Assembly: GCA_045593645.1 (NCBI GenBank)
Contig: JAZNWZ010000081.1
Coordinates: 1-10,055, forward strand
DNA from: Fimenecus sp045593645
GTDB taxonomy: Bacteria > Bacillota > Clostridia > Oscillospirales > Acutalibacteraceae
Direction: 5' to 3'
DNA length: 10,055 bases
The notes under the pieces were generated by a model. That model was not told the DNA's origin, made no database searches, and saw nothing but the letters and a program-made list of their open reading frames with translations. Numbering within the stretch: position 1 is the stretch's first letter; every line of letters starts with the position of its first letter. Shown here piece after piece: positions 1 to 8,235 of the stretch. Both the position numbers and the translations under genes were made by a program.

Positions 1-3000
1 ATGTAAGAATAGATAAGAACAGAAAAATTTATATCACTACATTTATCCGTGCATTAGGTCTTAGCTCTAATGCAGAGATTATGGATTTCTTTGGTTATGA
101 CGACAGAATCGTTGCAACTCTCGAAAAAGATACAACTGTTAATACAGAACAAGCTCTTATCGAGGTTTATAAGAAACTCCGTCCAGGTGAGCCACCTGCA
201 CTTGAAACTGCACAGTCTCATCTTAACGGTCTCTTCTTTGACGCTCACCGTTATGACTTATCTCGTGTTGGTAGATATAAATACAATAAGAAGCTCGGTA
301 TTGCTGACCGTATTGCAGGCTTCAAGGCTGCAGCACCTGTTGTAAGTAACCTTACAGGTGAAATTATGGCAGAGCCAGGCGACGAAATCGACGAAAAACT
401 TGCTTACAGAATGGAGCAGGAGGGTGTTGACACTGTTGTTCTCGATGTTGAGGGCAAAGAGGTTAAAGTATTCTCTAATGGTATGGTTGACATCGCAGAA
501 TATGTTCCAATGTTTACAGAAGATGAGCTTGAAGAAATCGGTATCAACGAAAAAGTTCGCTTCACAGTTCTTATGGACGTTCTTGATAAATGTGGTGACG
601 ATAAAGAAGCTCTTTACGAAGAAATGGCTCTTCGTGCAGATGACCTTATTCCAAAGCACATTATCAAAGAAGATATTTTCGCTTCAATCAACTACCTTAA
701 CGGTTTAGCATCAGGCGTTGGTGTTACAGACGATATTGACCACCTTGGTAATCGTCGTATCCGTTCGGTTGGTGAGCTTCTTCAGAACCAGTTTAGAATT
801 GGTTTTGCAAGAATGGAAAGAGTTGTTAAAGAAAGAATGACTCTTCAGAGTCAGGAGCCTGATAAGGTAACTCCTGCTGCTCTTATCAATATCAGACCTG
901 TTATGGCTGCTATTAAAGAGTTCTTTGGTTCATCACCACTTTCACAGTTCATGGACCAGACAAACCCACTTGCAGAGCTTACACATAAGAGAAGACTTTC
1001 AGCACTTGGTCCTGGTGGTCTTTCTCGTGACCGTGCAGGTTTCGAAGTTCGTGACGTTCACTACTCACACTATGGTAGAATGTGTCCTATCGAAACTCCA
1101 GAAGGTCCTAACATCGGTCTTATCTCATATCTTGCAACATTCGCAAGAATCAACAAATATGGCTTTATTGAAGCACCTTTCAGAAAGATTGACAAAGAAA
1201 CAGGTAAGGTACTTGATGAAGTTGAATATATGACAGCTGACGTTGAAGATAACTACACAGTTGCACAGGCTAACACTCCTCTTGATGAAAACGGACATTT
1301 CGTAAATCCAAGAGTTACAGCTCGTTACCGTGAAGACTTTAGAGAAATCCCTGCAACTGATGCTGATTATATGGACGTTTCTCCAAAGATGGTAGTTTCT
1401 GTTGCTACTGCTATGATTCCATTCCTTGAAAATGACGACGCTAACCGTGCATTGATGGGTTCAAACATGCAACGTCAAGCAGTTCCACTTCTTAAAACAG
1501 ATTCTCCAATCGTTGGTACAGGTATGGAATACAAGGCAGCTGTTGACTCAGGTACAGTTGTTCTTGCAAAACGTGCTGGTAAAGTAACACAAGTTGATGC
1601 TAAGACAATCACAATCACAACTGCTGATGGTGAGGCTGACGTTTATGAACTCATTAAATATATGCGTTCAAACCAAGGCACATGTATCAACCAACGTCCA
1701 ATCGTATCACTTGACCAAGAAATTGAAGCTGGTGAGGTTATTGCAGACGGTCCTGCAACATCAAACGGTGAAATCTCACTTGGTAAGAATGCTCTTATCG
1801 GCTTTATGACTTGGGAAGGTTATAACTACGAAGACGCTGTTCTCATTAACGAAAAACTCGTTAGAGATGACGTTTATACATCAATTCATATTGAAGAATA
1901 TGAAATCGAAGCAAGAGATACAAAACTCGGACCTGAAGACATTACAAGAGATATTCCAAACGTTGGTGAAGATGCTCTTAAAGACCTTGACGAAAACGGT
2001 ATTATCCGTGTAGGTGCTGAGGTTCATTCAGGTGATATTCTCGTTGGTAAGGTAACACCTAAGGGTGAAGCTGATGCCATCAATGCTGAAGAAAGACTTC
2101 TTCGTGCTATTTTCGGTGAAAAGGCAAAAGAAGTTCGTGATACATCACTTAGAGTTCCTCACGGTGAATACGGTATCGTTGTTGACGTTGAAGTGTTCAC
2201 AAGAGAAAACAGTGATGAATTAAGTCCTGGTGTTAATAAGGTAGTTCGTTGCTATATCGCTCAAAAGAGAAAGCTCTCAGTCGGCGATAAGATGGCTGGT
2301 CGTCACGGTAACAAGGGTGTTGTTTCACGCATCCTTCCACAAGAAGATATGCCATTCCTTGAAGACGGTACTCCACTTGACATCGTTCTTAACCCATTGG
2401 GCGTTCCTTCTCGTATGAACATCGGTCAGGTTCTTGAAGTTCACTTAGGCTTTGCTTACAGAAAGCTTGGTCAAAAGATTGCAACTCCAGTATTTGACGG
2501 TGCACACGAAGAGGATATTCGTGAAGCACTTAAAGAAGCAGGCTATCGTGAAGATGGTAAGTCAATCCTTATCGATGGTAGAACAGGTCAAAAATTTGAT
2601 AACCCTGTAACAGTAGGTGTTATGTACTTCTTGAAACTTCTCCACTTGGTTGACGATAAAATCCACGCTCGTTCAATCGGTCCATATGCACTTGTTACAC
2701 AACAACCACTCGGTGGTAAAGCACAATTCGGTGGTCAACGTTTCGGTGAAATGGAAGTTTGGGCTCTTGAAGCTTATGGTGCTGCTTATACACTTCAAGA
2801 AATCTTAACAGTTAAATCTGACGACCTTATCGGTAGACGTAAGACTTATGAAGCTATCGTTAAGGGCCACAATATTCCTAAACCAGGAATTCCAGAGTCC
2901 TTCAAGGTTCTCATTAAAGAACTTCAAGCACTTGCTCTTGATGTTCACGTCCTTGATGAAGACGGTGAAGAAATTGACATCAAAAACGGATTTGAAAATG

Positions 3001-3200
3001 ACGAATTTGATTTTGTTCCTGCACCTGCTGACGATTCTGATATCCAATTCGAAGAAATCAATGATGTAACTTATGAAGACGGCTTTGTTCTTGATAACGA
3101 AGACGGCAGCGAAGTAGATGAAGATGATGATTCTGACTTCTATGCACAACAAGCTGCATTTGATTTTGACGATGATATGATGGACGAAGAGAACTATTGA
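1..3200 (+). CDS. rpoB: RNA polymerase beta subunit, 5'-truncated by the contig edge
   Basis: This gene encodes the beta subunit of DNA-directed RNA polymerase, which with beta' forms the catalytic cleft. The reading frame is open from base 3 (first residues VRIDKNRK, the RIDR-type motif near residue 200 of E. coli RpoB), so roughly 180-190 N-terminal residues are missing and the first in-frame ATG at 81 is internal. About 1065 residues remain. Recognisable landmarks are the rifampicin region (927-1007), the following RMCPIETPEGPNIGLI block, the active-site lysines in VGDKMAGRHGNKG (codons 2289 and 2313, matching E. coli K1065 and K1073), and GGQRFGEMEVWALEAYGA near 2730. The last 66 residues (3000-3197) form a strongly acidic tail. 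The gene stops 45 bases before rpoC, with which it is surely co-transcribed. Glutamine and glutamate codon use changes partway through the gene (see findings). Identity is certain; the true start lies outside the window. Confidence 0.98.
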   Translation, partial: VRIDKNRKIYITTFIRALGLSSNAEIMDFFGYDDRIVATLEKDTTVNTEQALIEVYKKLRPGEPPALETAQSHLNGLFFDAHRYDLSRVGRYKYNKKLGIADRIAGFKAAAPVVSNLTGEIMAEPGDEIDEKLAYRMEQEGVDTVVLDVEGKEVKVFSNGMVDIAEYVPMFTEDELEEIGINEKVRFTVLMDVLDKCGDDKEALYEEMALRADDLIPKHIIKEDIFASINYLNGLASGVGVTDDIDHLGNRRIRSVGELLQNQFRIGFARMERVVKERMTLQSQEPDKVTPAALINIRPVMAAIKEFFGSSPLSQFMDQTNPLAELTHKRRLSALGPGGLSRDRAGFEVRDVHYSHYGRMCPIETPEGPNIGLISYLATFARINKYGFIEAPFRKIDKETGKVLDEVEYMTADVEDNYTVAQANTPLDENGHFVNPRVTARYREDFREIPATDADYMDVSPKMVVSVATAMIPFLENDDANRALMGSNMQRQAVPLLKTDSPIVGTGMEYKAAVDSGTVVLAKRAGKVTQVDAKTITITTADGEADVYELIKYMRSNQGTCINQRPIVSLDQEIEAGEVIADGPATSNGEISLGKNALIGFMTWEGYNYEDAVLINEKLVRDDVYTSIHIEEYEIEARDTKLGPEDITRDIPNVGEDALKDLDENGIIRVGAEVHSGDILVGKVTPKGEADAINAEERLLRAIFGEKAKEVRDTSLRVPHGEYGIVVDVEVFTRENSDELSPGVNKVVRCYIAQKRKLSVGDKMAGRHGNKGVVSRILPQEDMPFLEDGTPLDIVLNPLGVPSRMNIGQVLEVHLGFAYRKLGQKIATPVFDGAHEEDIREALKEAGYREDGKSILIDGRTGQKFDNPVTVGVMYFLKLLHLVDDKIHARSIGPYALVTQQPLGGKAQFGGQRFGEMEVWALEAYGAAYTLQEILTVKSDDLIGRRKTYEAIVKGHNIPKPGIPESFKVLIKELQALALDVHVLDEDGEEIDIKNGFENDEFDFVPAPADDSDIQFEEINDVTYEDGFVLDNEDGSEVDEDDDSDFYAQQAAFDFDDDMMDEENY
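927..1007 (+). other. rpoB: Rifampicin-resistance-determining region of RpoB
   Basis: These 27 codons align without gaps to E. coli RpoB residues 507-533. The residues that most often mutate to resistance are wild type: Q513, D516 (codon 954), H526 (codon 984) and S531 (codon 999). The exception is E. coli position 510, where codon 936 is CCA (proline). The usual residue in Firmicutes and E. coli is glutamine, one base away (CAA). The other differences (T for N518, L for I524) are, from memory, normal for Firmicutes. Confidence 0.9.
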
Positions 3201-3225
3201 TTAGATTGAGATTATATTTCAGTAA

Positions 3226-3237
3226 AAGGAAGAAGGG
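3226..3237 (+). promoter_or_regulatory. Ribosome binding site of rpoC
   Basis: A purine-rich run containing AAGGAAG and GAAGGG ends 8 bases before the ATG at 3246. The spacing supports that start, and the protein's N-terminus there matches the family. No promoter or terminator is evident in the 45-base rpoB-rpoC gap. Confidence 0.7.
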
Positions 3238-3245
3238 CTAATTTA

Positions 3246-6200
3246 ATGGAAAAGAAACCATTTGAAGCAATTAAAATCGGTCTTGCCTCTCCTGACCAAA
3301 TTAGAGAATGGTCATATGGTGAGGTTAAAAAGCCTGAAACTATAAACTACCGTACACTGAAACCTGAAAGAGATGGACTTTACTGCGAAAAGATTTTCGG
3401 ACCTCAAAAGGACCTTGAATGTCATTGTGGTAAATATAAGAAAATTCGTTACAAAGGCAAAGTGTGCGAACGCTGTGGCGTTGAAGTAACAAGAAAAGAA
3501 GTTCGTCGTGAAAGAATGGGACACATTGAGCTTGCAACTCCTGTTTCTCATATCTGGTATTTCAAGGGTATCCCATCAAGAATGGGGCTTATCCTTGATA
3601 TTTCACCACGCGACCTTGAAAAAGTACTTTATTTTGCAAAGTACATCGTTACTGACCCGGGCGATACAGAACTTGTTAAATATCAAATTCTCAACCAAAA
3701 AGAATATGACGATATGGTTGAAAAATATGATGACGAGTTCAAGGCAGGAATGGGTGCAGAGGCAATCAAAACTCTCTTAGAAGAAATTGATGTTGCTGAG
3801 CTTGCAGACTCACTCCGTGCAGAACTTAAAGATGCAACAGGTCAAAAGAGAACAAGAATTCTCAAGCGTCTTGAAGTTGCAGAAGCATTCAAGCAATCAG
3901 GCAACAAGCCATCTTGGATGATTCTTGATGTTGTTCCTGTTATTCCACCAGATATTCGTCCAATGGTACAACTTGACGGTGGTCGTTTCGCAACATCAGA
4001 CCTTAATGACCTTTACAGACGTGTTATTAACAGAAATAATCGTCTTAAGAAGCTTATGGAGATGTCAGCTCCTGAAATTATCGTTAGAAACGAAAAGAGA
4101 ATGCTTCAAGAAGCAGTTGATGCTCTTATCGATAACGGTAGACGTGGCAGACCGGTAACAGGTCCAAACGCAAGAGCTTTAAAATCTCCTTCTGATATGC
4201 TTAAAGGTAAGCAAGGTCGTTTCCGTCAAAACCTTCTTGGTAAGCGTGTTGACTACTCAGGTCGTTCAGTTATCGTTGTTGGTCCTGAACTTAAGCTTTA
4301 CCAATGTGGTCTTCCAAAGGAAATGGCACTTGAACTCTTCAAGCCTTTTGTAATGAAGAGCCTTGTTGAAAATGGTATTGCAGGTAATATGAAATCTGCA
4401 AAGAAGATGGTTGAACGTGCAAAGTCAGAGGTTTGGGATGCACTTGAAAAAGTAATCAAAGACCACCCAGTAATGCTCAACCGTGCTCCTACACTTCACA
4501 GACTTGGTATCCAAGCATTTGAACCAGTACTTGTTGAAGGTAGAGCTATTAAGCTTCACCCACTTGTTTGTACAGCTTTTAATGCTGACTTCGACGGCGA
4601 CCAGATGGCGGTTCACGTTCCACTTTCAGCAGAAGCTCAAGCAGAAGCAAGACTTCTTATGCTTGCTGCTAACAACCTTCTTAAACCATCAGACGGTAAA
4701 CCGGTTGCAGTTCCTACACAGGATATGATTCTTGGTTCATACTATCTTACAATGGATAAGGATGATGAACCAGGTAACGGCAAGGTGTTCCGTGATGTTG
4801 ACGAAGCTACAATGGCTTATGATGAAGGCGATATCGGACTTCACTCACAAATCAAGATTAGAATGACAAAAGAGGTTAATGGTGAACAAGTTACAAAGCT
4901 TGTACCAACAACTCTTGGTAAGATTATCTTCAACAACCCAATTCCACAAGACCTTGGCTTTGTTGACAGAACTGACCCTGAAAATGCATTCAAGCTTGAA
5001 GTTGAATTCCTTGTAAACAAAAAGACTCTTGGTCAAATCATTGACAAGTGTATTAAAGTTCACGGCGTTGCAATCGCTGCTGAAATGCTTGACAAGATTA
5101 AGGCTCAAGGTTACAAATACTCAACAAGAAGTGGTATCACAGTTGCAGTTTGTGATGCTAAAATTCCTGAAACTAAGAAAGACCTTTTAGCAGATGCTGA
5201 AGCACGTGTTGACGTAATCAATGATTACTACAATATGGGTCTTTATAGTGATGAAGAACGCTCAAGAGCAGTTATCAAGGTTTGGGAAGAAACAACAAAC
5301 GCTGTTTCAAAGGGTATTAAAGAAAACCTTGGTAAGTATAACCCAATCTATATGATGGTTGACTCAGGTGCCCGTGGTTCTGAATCACAGCTTCGTCAGT
5401 TAGCTGGTATGCGTGGTCTTATTGCCAATACAGCAGGTAAAACTATTGAAGTTCCAATTCGTGCTAACTACCGTGAAGGTCTTAACGTTCTCGAATACTT
5501 CATTTCTTCTCGTGGTGCTCGTAAAGGTCTTGCCGATACAGCTCTTCGTACTGCTGACTCTGGTTACCTTACACGTCGTCTTGTTGACGTTTCTCAAGAT
5601 GTTATCATTCGTGAAGAAGACTGTGGTTGCAAAGATGGTCTTGAAGTTTATGAAATTAAAGATGGTAAGAGCGTTATCGAACCACTTTATGAAAGACTTA
5701 CAGGCAGATATCTTCTTGAAGACTTCGTTGAAAACGGTGAAGTTATCGTTACTAAAGACGAAATGCTTACAGAAGAAGTTGCTAAAGTTGTTGCAAACAT
5801 TGTTAATAGCAGAGAAAACGAAGCAGACAGAAAAATTAAGATTCGTTCACTTCTCACTTGTGATGCTGAACATGGCGTATGTATGAAGTGCTATGGTGCT
5901 AACCTTGCAACAGGTACTCCTGTTACAGCAGGTGAGGCAGTTGGTATTATCGCTGCTCAATCTATCGGTGAACCTGGTACACAGCTTACAATGAGAACAT
6001 TCCACACAGGTGGTATCGCTTCAAGCCAAGACATCACACAAGGTCTTCCTCGTGTTGAAGAATTGTTTGAAGCAAGAAAACCAAAGACATATGCAATTCT
6101 TGCAGAAATCGATGGTATTCTTTCATTCCGTGAAATCAAGGGTAACGAGCATATCGTTATTACTGATAACGAAAATGGCGATGAGAGAACATATATGATT

Positions 6201-6818
6201 CCTTATGGATTCCGTAAGAGATTTAATGATGAAACTGATGAAAACGGTAACCCAATCTTTATTAAGAAGGGTACTGCTCTCACAGATGGTTCTCCAAATC
6301 CAAACGATATTCTTGCAATCTTAGGTCTTGACGCTGTTCATAACTACCTTATCGAAGAAGTTCAAAAGACTTACCGTTTACAAGGTGTTGATATCAACGA
6401 CAAGCACATTGAAGTTATCGTTCGCCAAATGATGAGAAAGCTTAAGGTTACAGAAACAGGTACAACAGACCTTCTTCCAGGTGCTTCAATTGATAAGCAT
6501 GAGCTTAACGCTGCAAACGACAGAGCTCGTCTTGAAGCAGAAAAGAATGGCGAAATCTTTGTTCCTGCACAATGTGCACCAGTTCTTCTCGGTATTACAA
6601 AGGCATCTCTTGCAACAGACTCATTCTTGTCAGCAGCATCATTCCAAGAAACAACAAGAGTTCTTACAGATGCAGCTATCAAGGGTAAGGTTGACCCACT
6701 TATGGGACTTAAAGAGAATGTTATTATCGGTAAGCTCCTTCCATCAGGTACAGGTATGAAATGCTACTCTGAAATTGAGCTTAACAAAAAAATCAGCGAC
6801 GTTGTAGTAGCTGAATAA
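3246..6818 (+). CDS. rpoC: RNA polymerase beta' subunit
   Basis: This gene encodes the beta' subunit of RNA polymerase, which carries the catalytic magnesium site. It is complete at 1190 residues, close to the roughly 1200 of B. subtilis. The N-terminal zinc ribbon has C59, C61, C74 and C77. The catalytic motif NADFDGDQMAVH supplies D448, D450 and D452. The second zinc site has C793, C872, C879 and C882, with the same spacing as E. coli C814/C888/C895/C898. The bridge-helix/trigger-loop segment GIIAAQSIGEPGTQLTMRTF covers residues 900-919. No frameshift or missing key residue is seen, and the large E. coli-type insertion near the trigger loop is absent, as expected for Firmicutes. The gene follows rpoB by 45 bases, so the two form one transcription unit. 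No intrinsic terminator is visible in the 44 bases after its stop. Confidence 0.99.
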   Translation: MEKKPFEAIKIGLASPDQIREWSYGEVKKPETINYRTLKPERDGLYCEKIFGPQKDLECHCGKYKKIRYKGKVCERCGVEVTRKEVRRERMGHIELATPVSHIWYFKGIPSRMGLILDISPRDLEKVLYFAKYIVTDPGDTELVKYQILNQKEYDDMVEKYDDEFKAGMGAEAIKTLLEEIDVAELADSLRAELKDATGQKRTRILKRLEVAEAFKQSGNKPSWMILDVVPVIPPDIRPMVQLDGGRFATSDLNDLYRRVINRNNRLKKLMEMSAPEIIVRNEKRMLQEAVDALIDNGRRGRPVTGPNARALKSPSDMLKGKQGRFRQNLLGKRVDYSGRSVIVVGPELKLYQCGLPKEMALELFKPFVMKSLVENGIAGNMKSAKKMVERAKSEVWDALEKVIKDHPVMLNRAPTLHRLGIQAFEPVLVEGRAIKLHPLVCTAFNADFDGDQMAVHVPLSAEAQAEARLLMLAANNLLKPSDGKPVAVPTQDMILGSYYLTMDKDDEPGNGKVFRDVDEATMAYDEGDIGLHSQIKIRMTKEVNGEQVTKLVPTTLGKIIFNNPIPQDLGFVDRTDPENAFKLEVEFLVNKKTLGQIIDKCIKVHGVAIAAEMLDKIKAQGYKYSTRSGITVAVCDAKIPETKKDLLADAEARVDVINDYYNMGLYSDEERSRAVIKVWEETTNAVSKGIKENLGKYNPIYMMVDSGARGSESQLRQLAGMRGLIANTAGKTIEVPIRANYREGLNVLEYFISSRGARKGLADTALRTADSGYLTRRLVDVSQDVIIREEDCGCKDGLEVYEIKDGKSVIEPLYERLTGRYLLEDFVENGEVIVTKDEMLTEEVAKVVANIVNSRENEADRKIKIRSLLTCDAEHGVCMKCYGANLATGTPVTAGEAVGIIAAQSIGEPGTQLTMRTFHTGGIASSQDITQGLPRVEELFEARKPKTYAILAEIDGILSFREIKGNEHIVITDNENGDERTYMIPYGFRKRFNDETDENGNPIFIKKGTALTDGSPNPNDILAILGLDAVHNYLIEEVQKTYRLQGVDINDKHIEVIVRQMMRKLKVTETGTTDLLPGASIDKHELNAANDRARLEAEKNGEIFVPAQCAPVLLGITKASLATDSFLSAASFQETTRVLTDAAIKGKVDPLMGLKENVIIGKLLPSGTGMKCYSEIELNKKISDVVVAE

Positions 6819-6862
6819 GACAAAAATATAAGACGAGGGAAACCAAGACTTTATTTTTTGTG

Positions 6863-6891
6863 TTGAAAATAGGAGAATATTGTGGTAAAAT
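6863..6891 (+). promoter_or_regulatory. Sigma-A-type promoter of the first lipoprotein gene
   Basis: A -35 box TTGAAA (6863-6868) is followed after 17 bases by a -10 box TAAAAT (6886-6891). A TG dinucleotide one base upstream of the -10 box (6883-6884) makes it an extended -10. The same arrangement with identical hexamers and spacing recurs ahead of the second paralogue at 7615-7643, which strengthens the call. Confidence 0.75.
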
Positions 6892-7003
6892 TACTATAAA
6901 GAGTATTCGAAAAAGGAGAAGAAATTATGAAAAAAGCATTTAAAATTTTGGCAGTTATTCTTTCAATTGCTTTTGTAATGGGCGCATTTGCTGCTTGTGG
7001 TAA
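6863..7003 (+). repeat. Conserved 5' block, copy 1 (promoter, RBS and signal-peptide codons)
   Basis: This block pairs with 7615-7754. Over the first 50 bases from the -35 box I count 5 substitutions. The ribosome binding site segment has a few substitutions and a one-base gap. The 77 bases from the ATG through the lipobox cysteine codon show only 3 substitutions. Similarity falls sharply just after the cysteine codon and resumes more weakly near the KLKGEW motif. The two copies are in direct orientation. Confidence 0.85.
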
Positions 7004-7460
7004 TAGCAGTGGTGATGGAAAGTCTAAGGACGCTAAGCTTAGCAAAAAGGAACTTGAGAAGCTTAAGGGTGAATGGCGTATGGAGCTCCCAAAAGAATCA
7101 GGAGATATGGACTATGAAACGAGAGTAGTTATATTGACAATCAATGAAGACGATACTTATACAGTGAAAGAATTGGTTGTTATAGATAAAGAAAAGTTTA
7201 GAGAATCTGTTTATAATGAAGTTAGTAGTTATGATGAAGAACAATTAGCAGAAGAACTTGACCATTGGGGGGTTAGTACATTAGAAGAGGCGGTTGAAAA
7301 GTTCTATAAAGAAGATACAGAGAAAAATGAAGAAATCGCAAACAAAAACGTAAAAACTTATGATAGTTTTGCTAAACGGTTTGCTGGAAAGTATGAACTT
7401 GATGGAAACACGTTGATAATTGATGATGATGGCGACAAGTCTGTGTTCAAAAGAGCATAA
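6927..7460 (+). CDS. Small putative lipoprotein of unknown function, paralogue 1
   Basis: A 177-residue secreted lipoprotein is predicted; its function is not recognised. The start is a positively charged MKKAFK, then a hydrophobic stretch (residues 7-20) and a lipobox GAFAAC with the lipidated cysteine at C24, so the mature protein should be anchored on the outer face of the membrane. A Ser/Gly/Lys-rich linker follows (25-40). The mature domain begins with KLKGEW (45-50), then strand-like segments (VVILTINEDDTYTV), a charged Glu/Lys-rich helical middle (90-145), and ends with GKYELDGNTLIIDD. A leading G-x-W and closing G-Y-x-x-DG-x-x-L strands recall lipocalin-like small lipoproteins, but that is inference. 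The RBS AAGGAG (6913-6918) lies 8 bases before the ATG. It has its own promoter and terminator and may also receive read-through from rpoC. Codon use is less biased than in the neighbouring core genes, with ATA and GTA frequent. Confidence 0.85.
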   Translation: MKKAFKILAVILSIAFVMGAFAACGNSSGDGKSKDAKLSKKELEKLKGEWRMELPKESGDMDYETRVVILTINEDDTYTVKELVVIDKEKFRESVYNEVSSYDEEQLAEELDHWGVSTLEEAVEKFYKEDTEKNEEIANKNVKTYDSFAKRFAGKYELDGNTLIIDDDGDKSVFKRA

Positions 7461-7464
7461 TTAC

Positions 7465-7497
7465 AAGAGGACTGATTTTCAGTCCTCTTATTTTTAT
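7465..7497 (+). terminator. Intrinsic terminator after the first lipoprotein gene
   Basis: A perfect 11-base-pair stem pairs AAGAGGACTGA (7465-7475) with TCAGTCCTCTT (7479-7489) around a TTT loop. A T-rich tail (ATTTTTA) follows. It begins 4 bases after the stop codon. It is the first convincing terminator downstream of rpoB within this window. Confidence 0.9.
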
Positions 7498-7614
7498 GAA
7501 AAATGAAAAAATAGATAAAATTGAGGTTGTTTAACTCTTTTATATGATGATGTAACCTTGTAGGGATAGGTCTCCGTGCCCACTCACAAGTGTACGATTT
7601 AATTGTATTTTATC
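7498..7614. other. Non-coding gap between the two lipoprotein cassettes
   Basis: These 117 bases hold no ORF and no RNA gene that I recognise. A more GC-rich patch at about 7558-7592 (beginning TTGTAGGGATAGG) stands out from the AT-rich surroundings. It contains a small CACT/AGTG hairpin (7581-7592) and could be a decayed intergenic repeat, but nothing in the window confirms this. Confidence 0.4.
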
Positions 7615-7643
7615 TTGAAAAAAGGAAAATATTGTGATAAAAT
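7615..7643 (+). promoter_or_regulatory. Sigma-A-type promoter of the second lipoprotein gene
   Basis: A -35 box TTGAAA (7615-7620), a 17-base spacer and a -10 box TAAAAT (7638-7643) are present, with TG at 7635-7636 giving an extended -10. The hexamers and spacing are identical to the promoter at 6863-6891. Confidence 0.78.
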
Positions 7644-7754
7644 TACCATAAAGAGTATTTGAAAAGGAGCAAAGATTATGAAAAAAGTATTTAAAATTTT
7701 AGCAGTTATTCTTTCAATTGCTTTTGTAATGGGCGCATTTGCTGCGTGTGGTAA
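7615..7754 (+). repeat. Conserved 5' block, copy 2 (promoter, RBS and signal-peptide codons)
   Basis: This is the direct-repeat partner of 6863-7003. Promoter elements, RBS spacing (AAGGAG at 7664-7669, 8 bases before the ATG) and the signal-peptide codons are preserved. Only 3 of the 77 coding bases up to just past the lipobox cysteine differ. Confidence 0.85.
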
Positions 7755-8220
7755 AGGTGAACAGTCTAAAGATACCAATAAGGATGAGCAGTCTACAGTT
7801 GCCAATATTGGAAAGGATGAAATCCAGAAACTTAAGGGCGAATGGCGTGCTGATTTGCCAGAGAGCGTAGGAGACCAAGATTTTGAGTCAAGAGTAGGTA
7901 TACTTACAATTAATGCAGATGGCTCTTGCGTATTTCAAGAAAAAATAGTTGTGGATAAAGCAAAGTATAAAGAAGAGTGTTATAACAACTACAAAGATTT
8001 ACCAAATGTAGAAAAAGAGTATATACTTGGTGAATATGGTGCAGATACCTTTGAAGAGGCATTTGAAATGATGTATCTTGAATGTGTTGAGGAAACAGAA
8101 GAAACAACCACAGAAAATTTTGAAAAATTTGAGGATTTCGCTAATAATGGTTATGAATTTGATGGCGACACATTAACATTAAGACACAATGGAACATTAA
8201 TGACATTCAAAAAAGCATAA
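7678..8220 (+). CDS. Small putative lipoprotein of unknown function, paralogue 2
   Basis: A 180-residue lipoprotein homologous to the product of 6927-7460; its function is not recognised. The signal peptide (residues 1-23) and lipobox GAFAAC with C24 match paralogue 1 except A4V. The linker (25-48) differs and is somewhat longer. The mature core keeps KLKGEWR (51-57), the LTIN strand (76-79), and the closing GYEFDGDTLTL strands. The middle section (100-155) is poorly conserved and acidic. By eye about half of positions match over the first 60 residues after the linker, and fewer in the middle. Unlike paralogue 1 it has three extra cysteines (C84, C101, C136). It ends FKKA against FKRA in paralogue 1. 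It has its own promoter, RBS and terminator, so it is a monocistronic unit. A lipocalin-like fold is possible but unproven. Confidence 0.85.
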   Translation: MKKVFKILAVILSIAFVMGAFAACGKGEQSKDTNKDEQSTVANIGKDEIQKLKGEWRADLPESVGDQDFESRVGILTINADGSCVFQEKIVVDKAKYKEECYNNYKDLPNVEKEYILGEYGADTFEEAFEMMYLECVEETEETTTENFEKFEDFANNGYEFDGDTLTLRHNGTLMTFKKA

Positions 8221-8235
8221 TTGTATGAGAAAAAT

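Noticed and set aside
81..83. ATG as the rpoB start codon.
   Set aside because: The frame is open and codes conserved RpoB residues back to base 3, so this Met is internal.
258..6682. Numerous minus-strand and alternate-frame open frames of 60-160 codons inside rpoB and rpoC.
   Set aside because: They overlap certain coding sequence, have Cys/Phe/Ser-rich or low-complexity composition, lack ribosome binding sites and resemble no family.
6820..6861. Possible rpoC terminator formed by ACAAAAA and TTTTTGT.
   Set aside because: The stem is almost entirely A-T with a loop of more than 20 bases and no following T-tract, so it should not terminate well.
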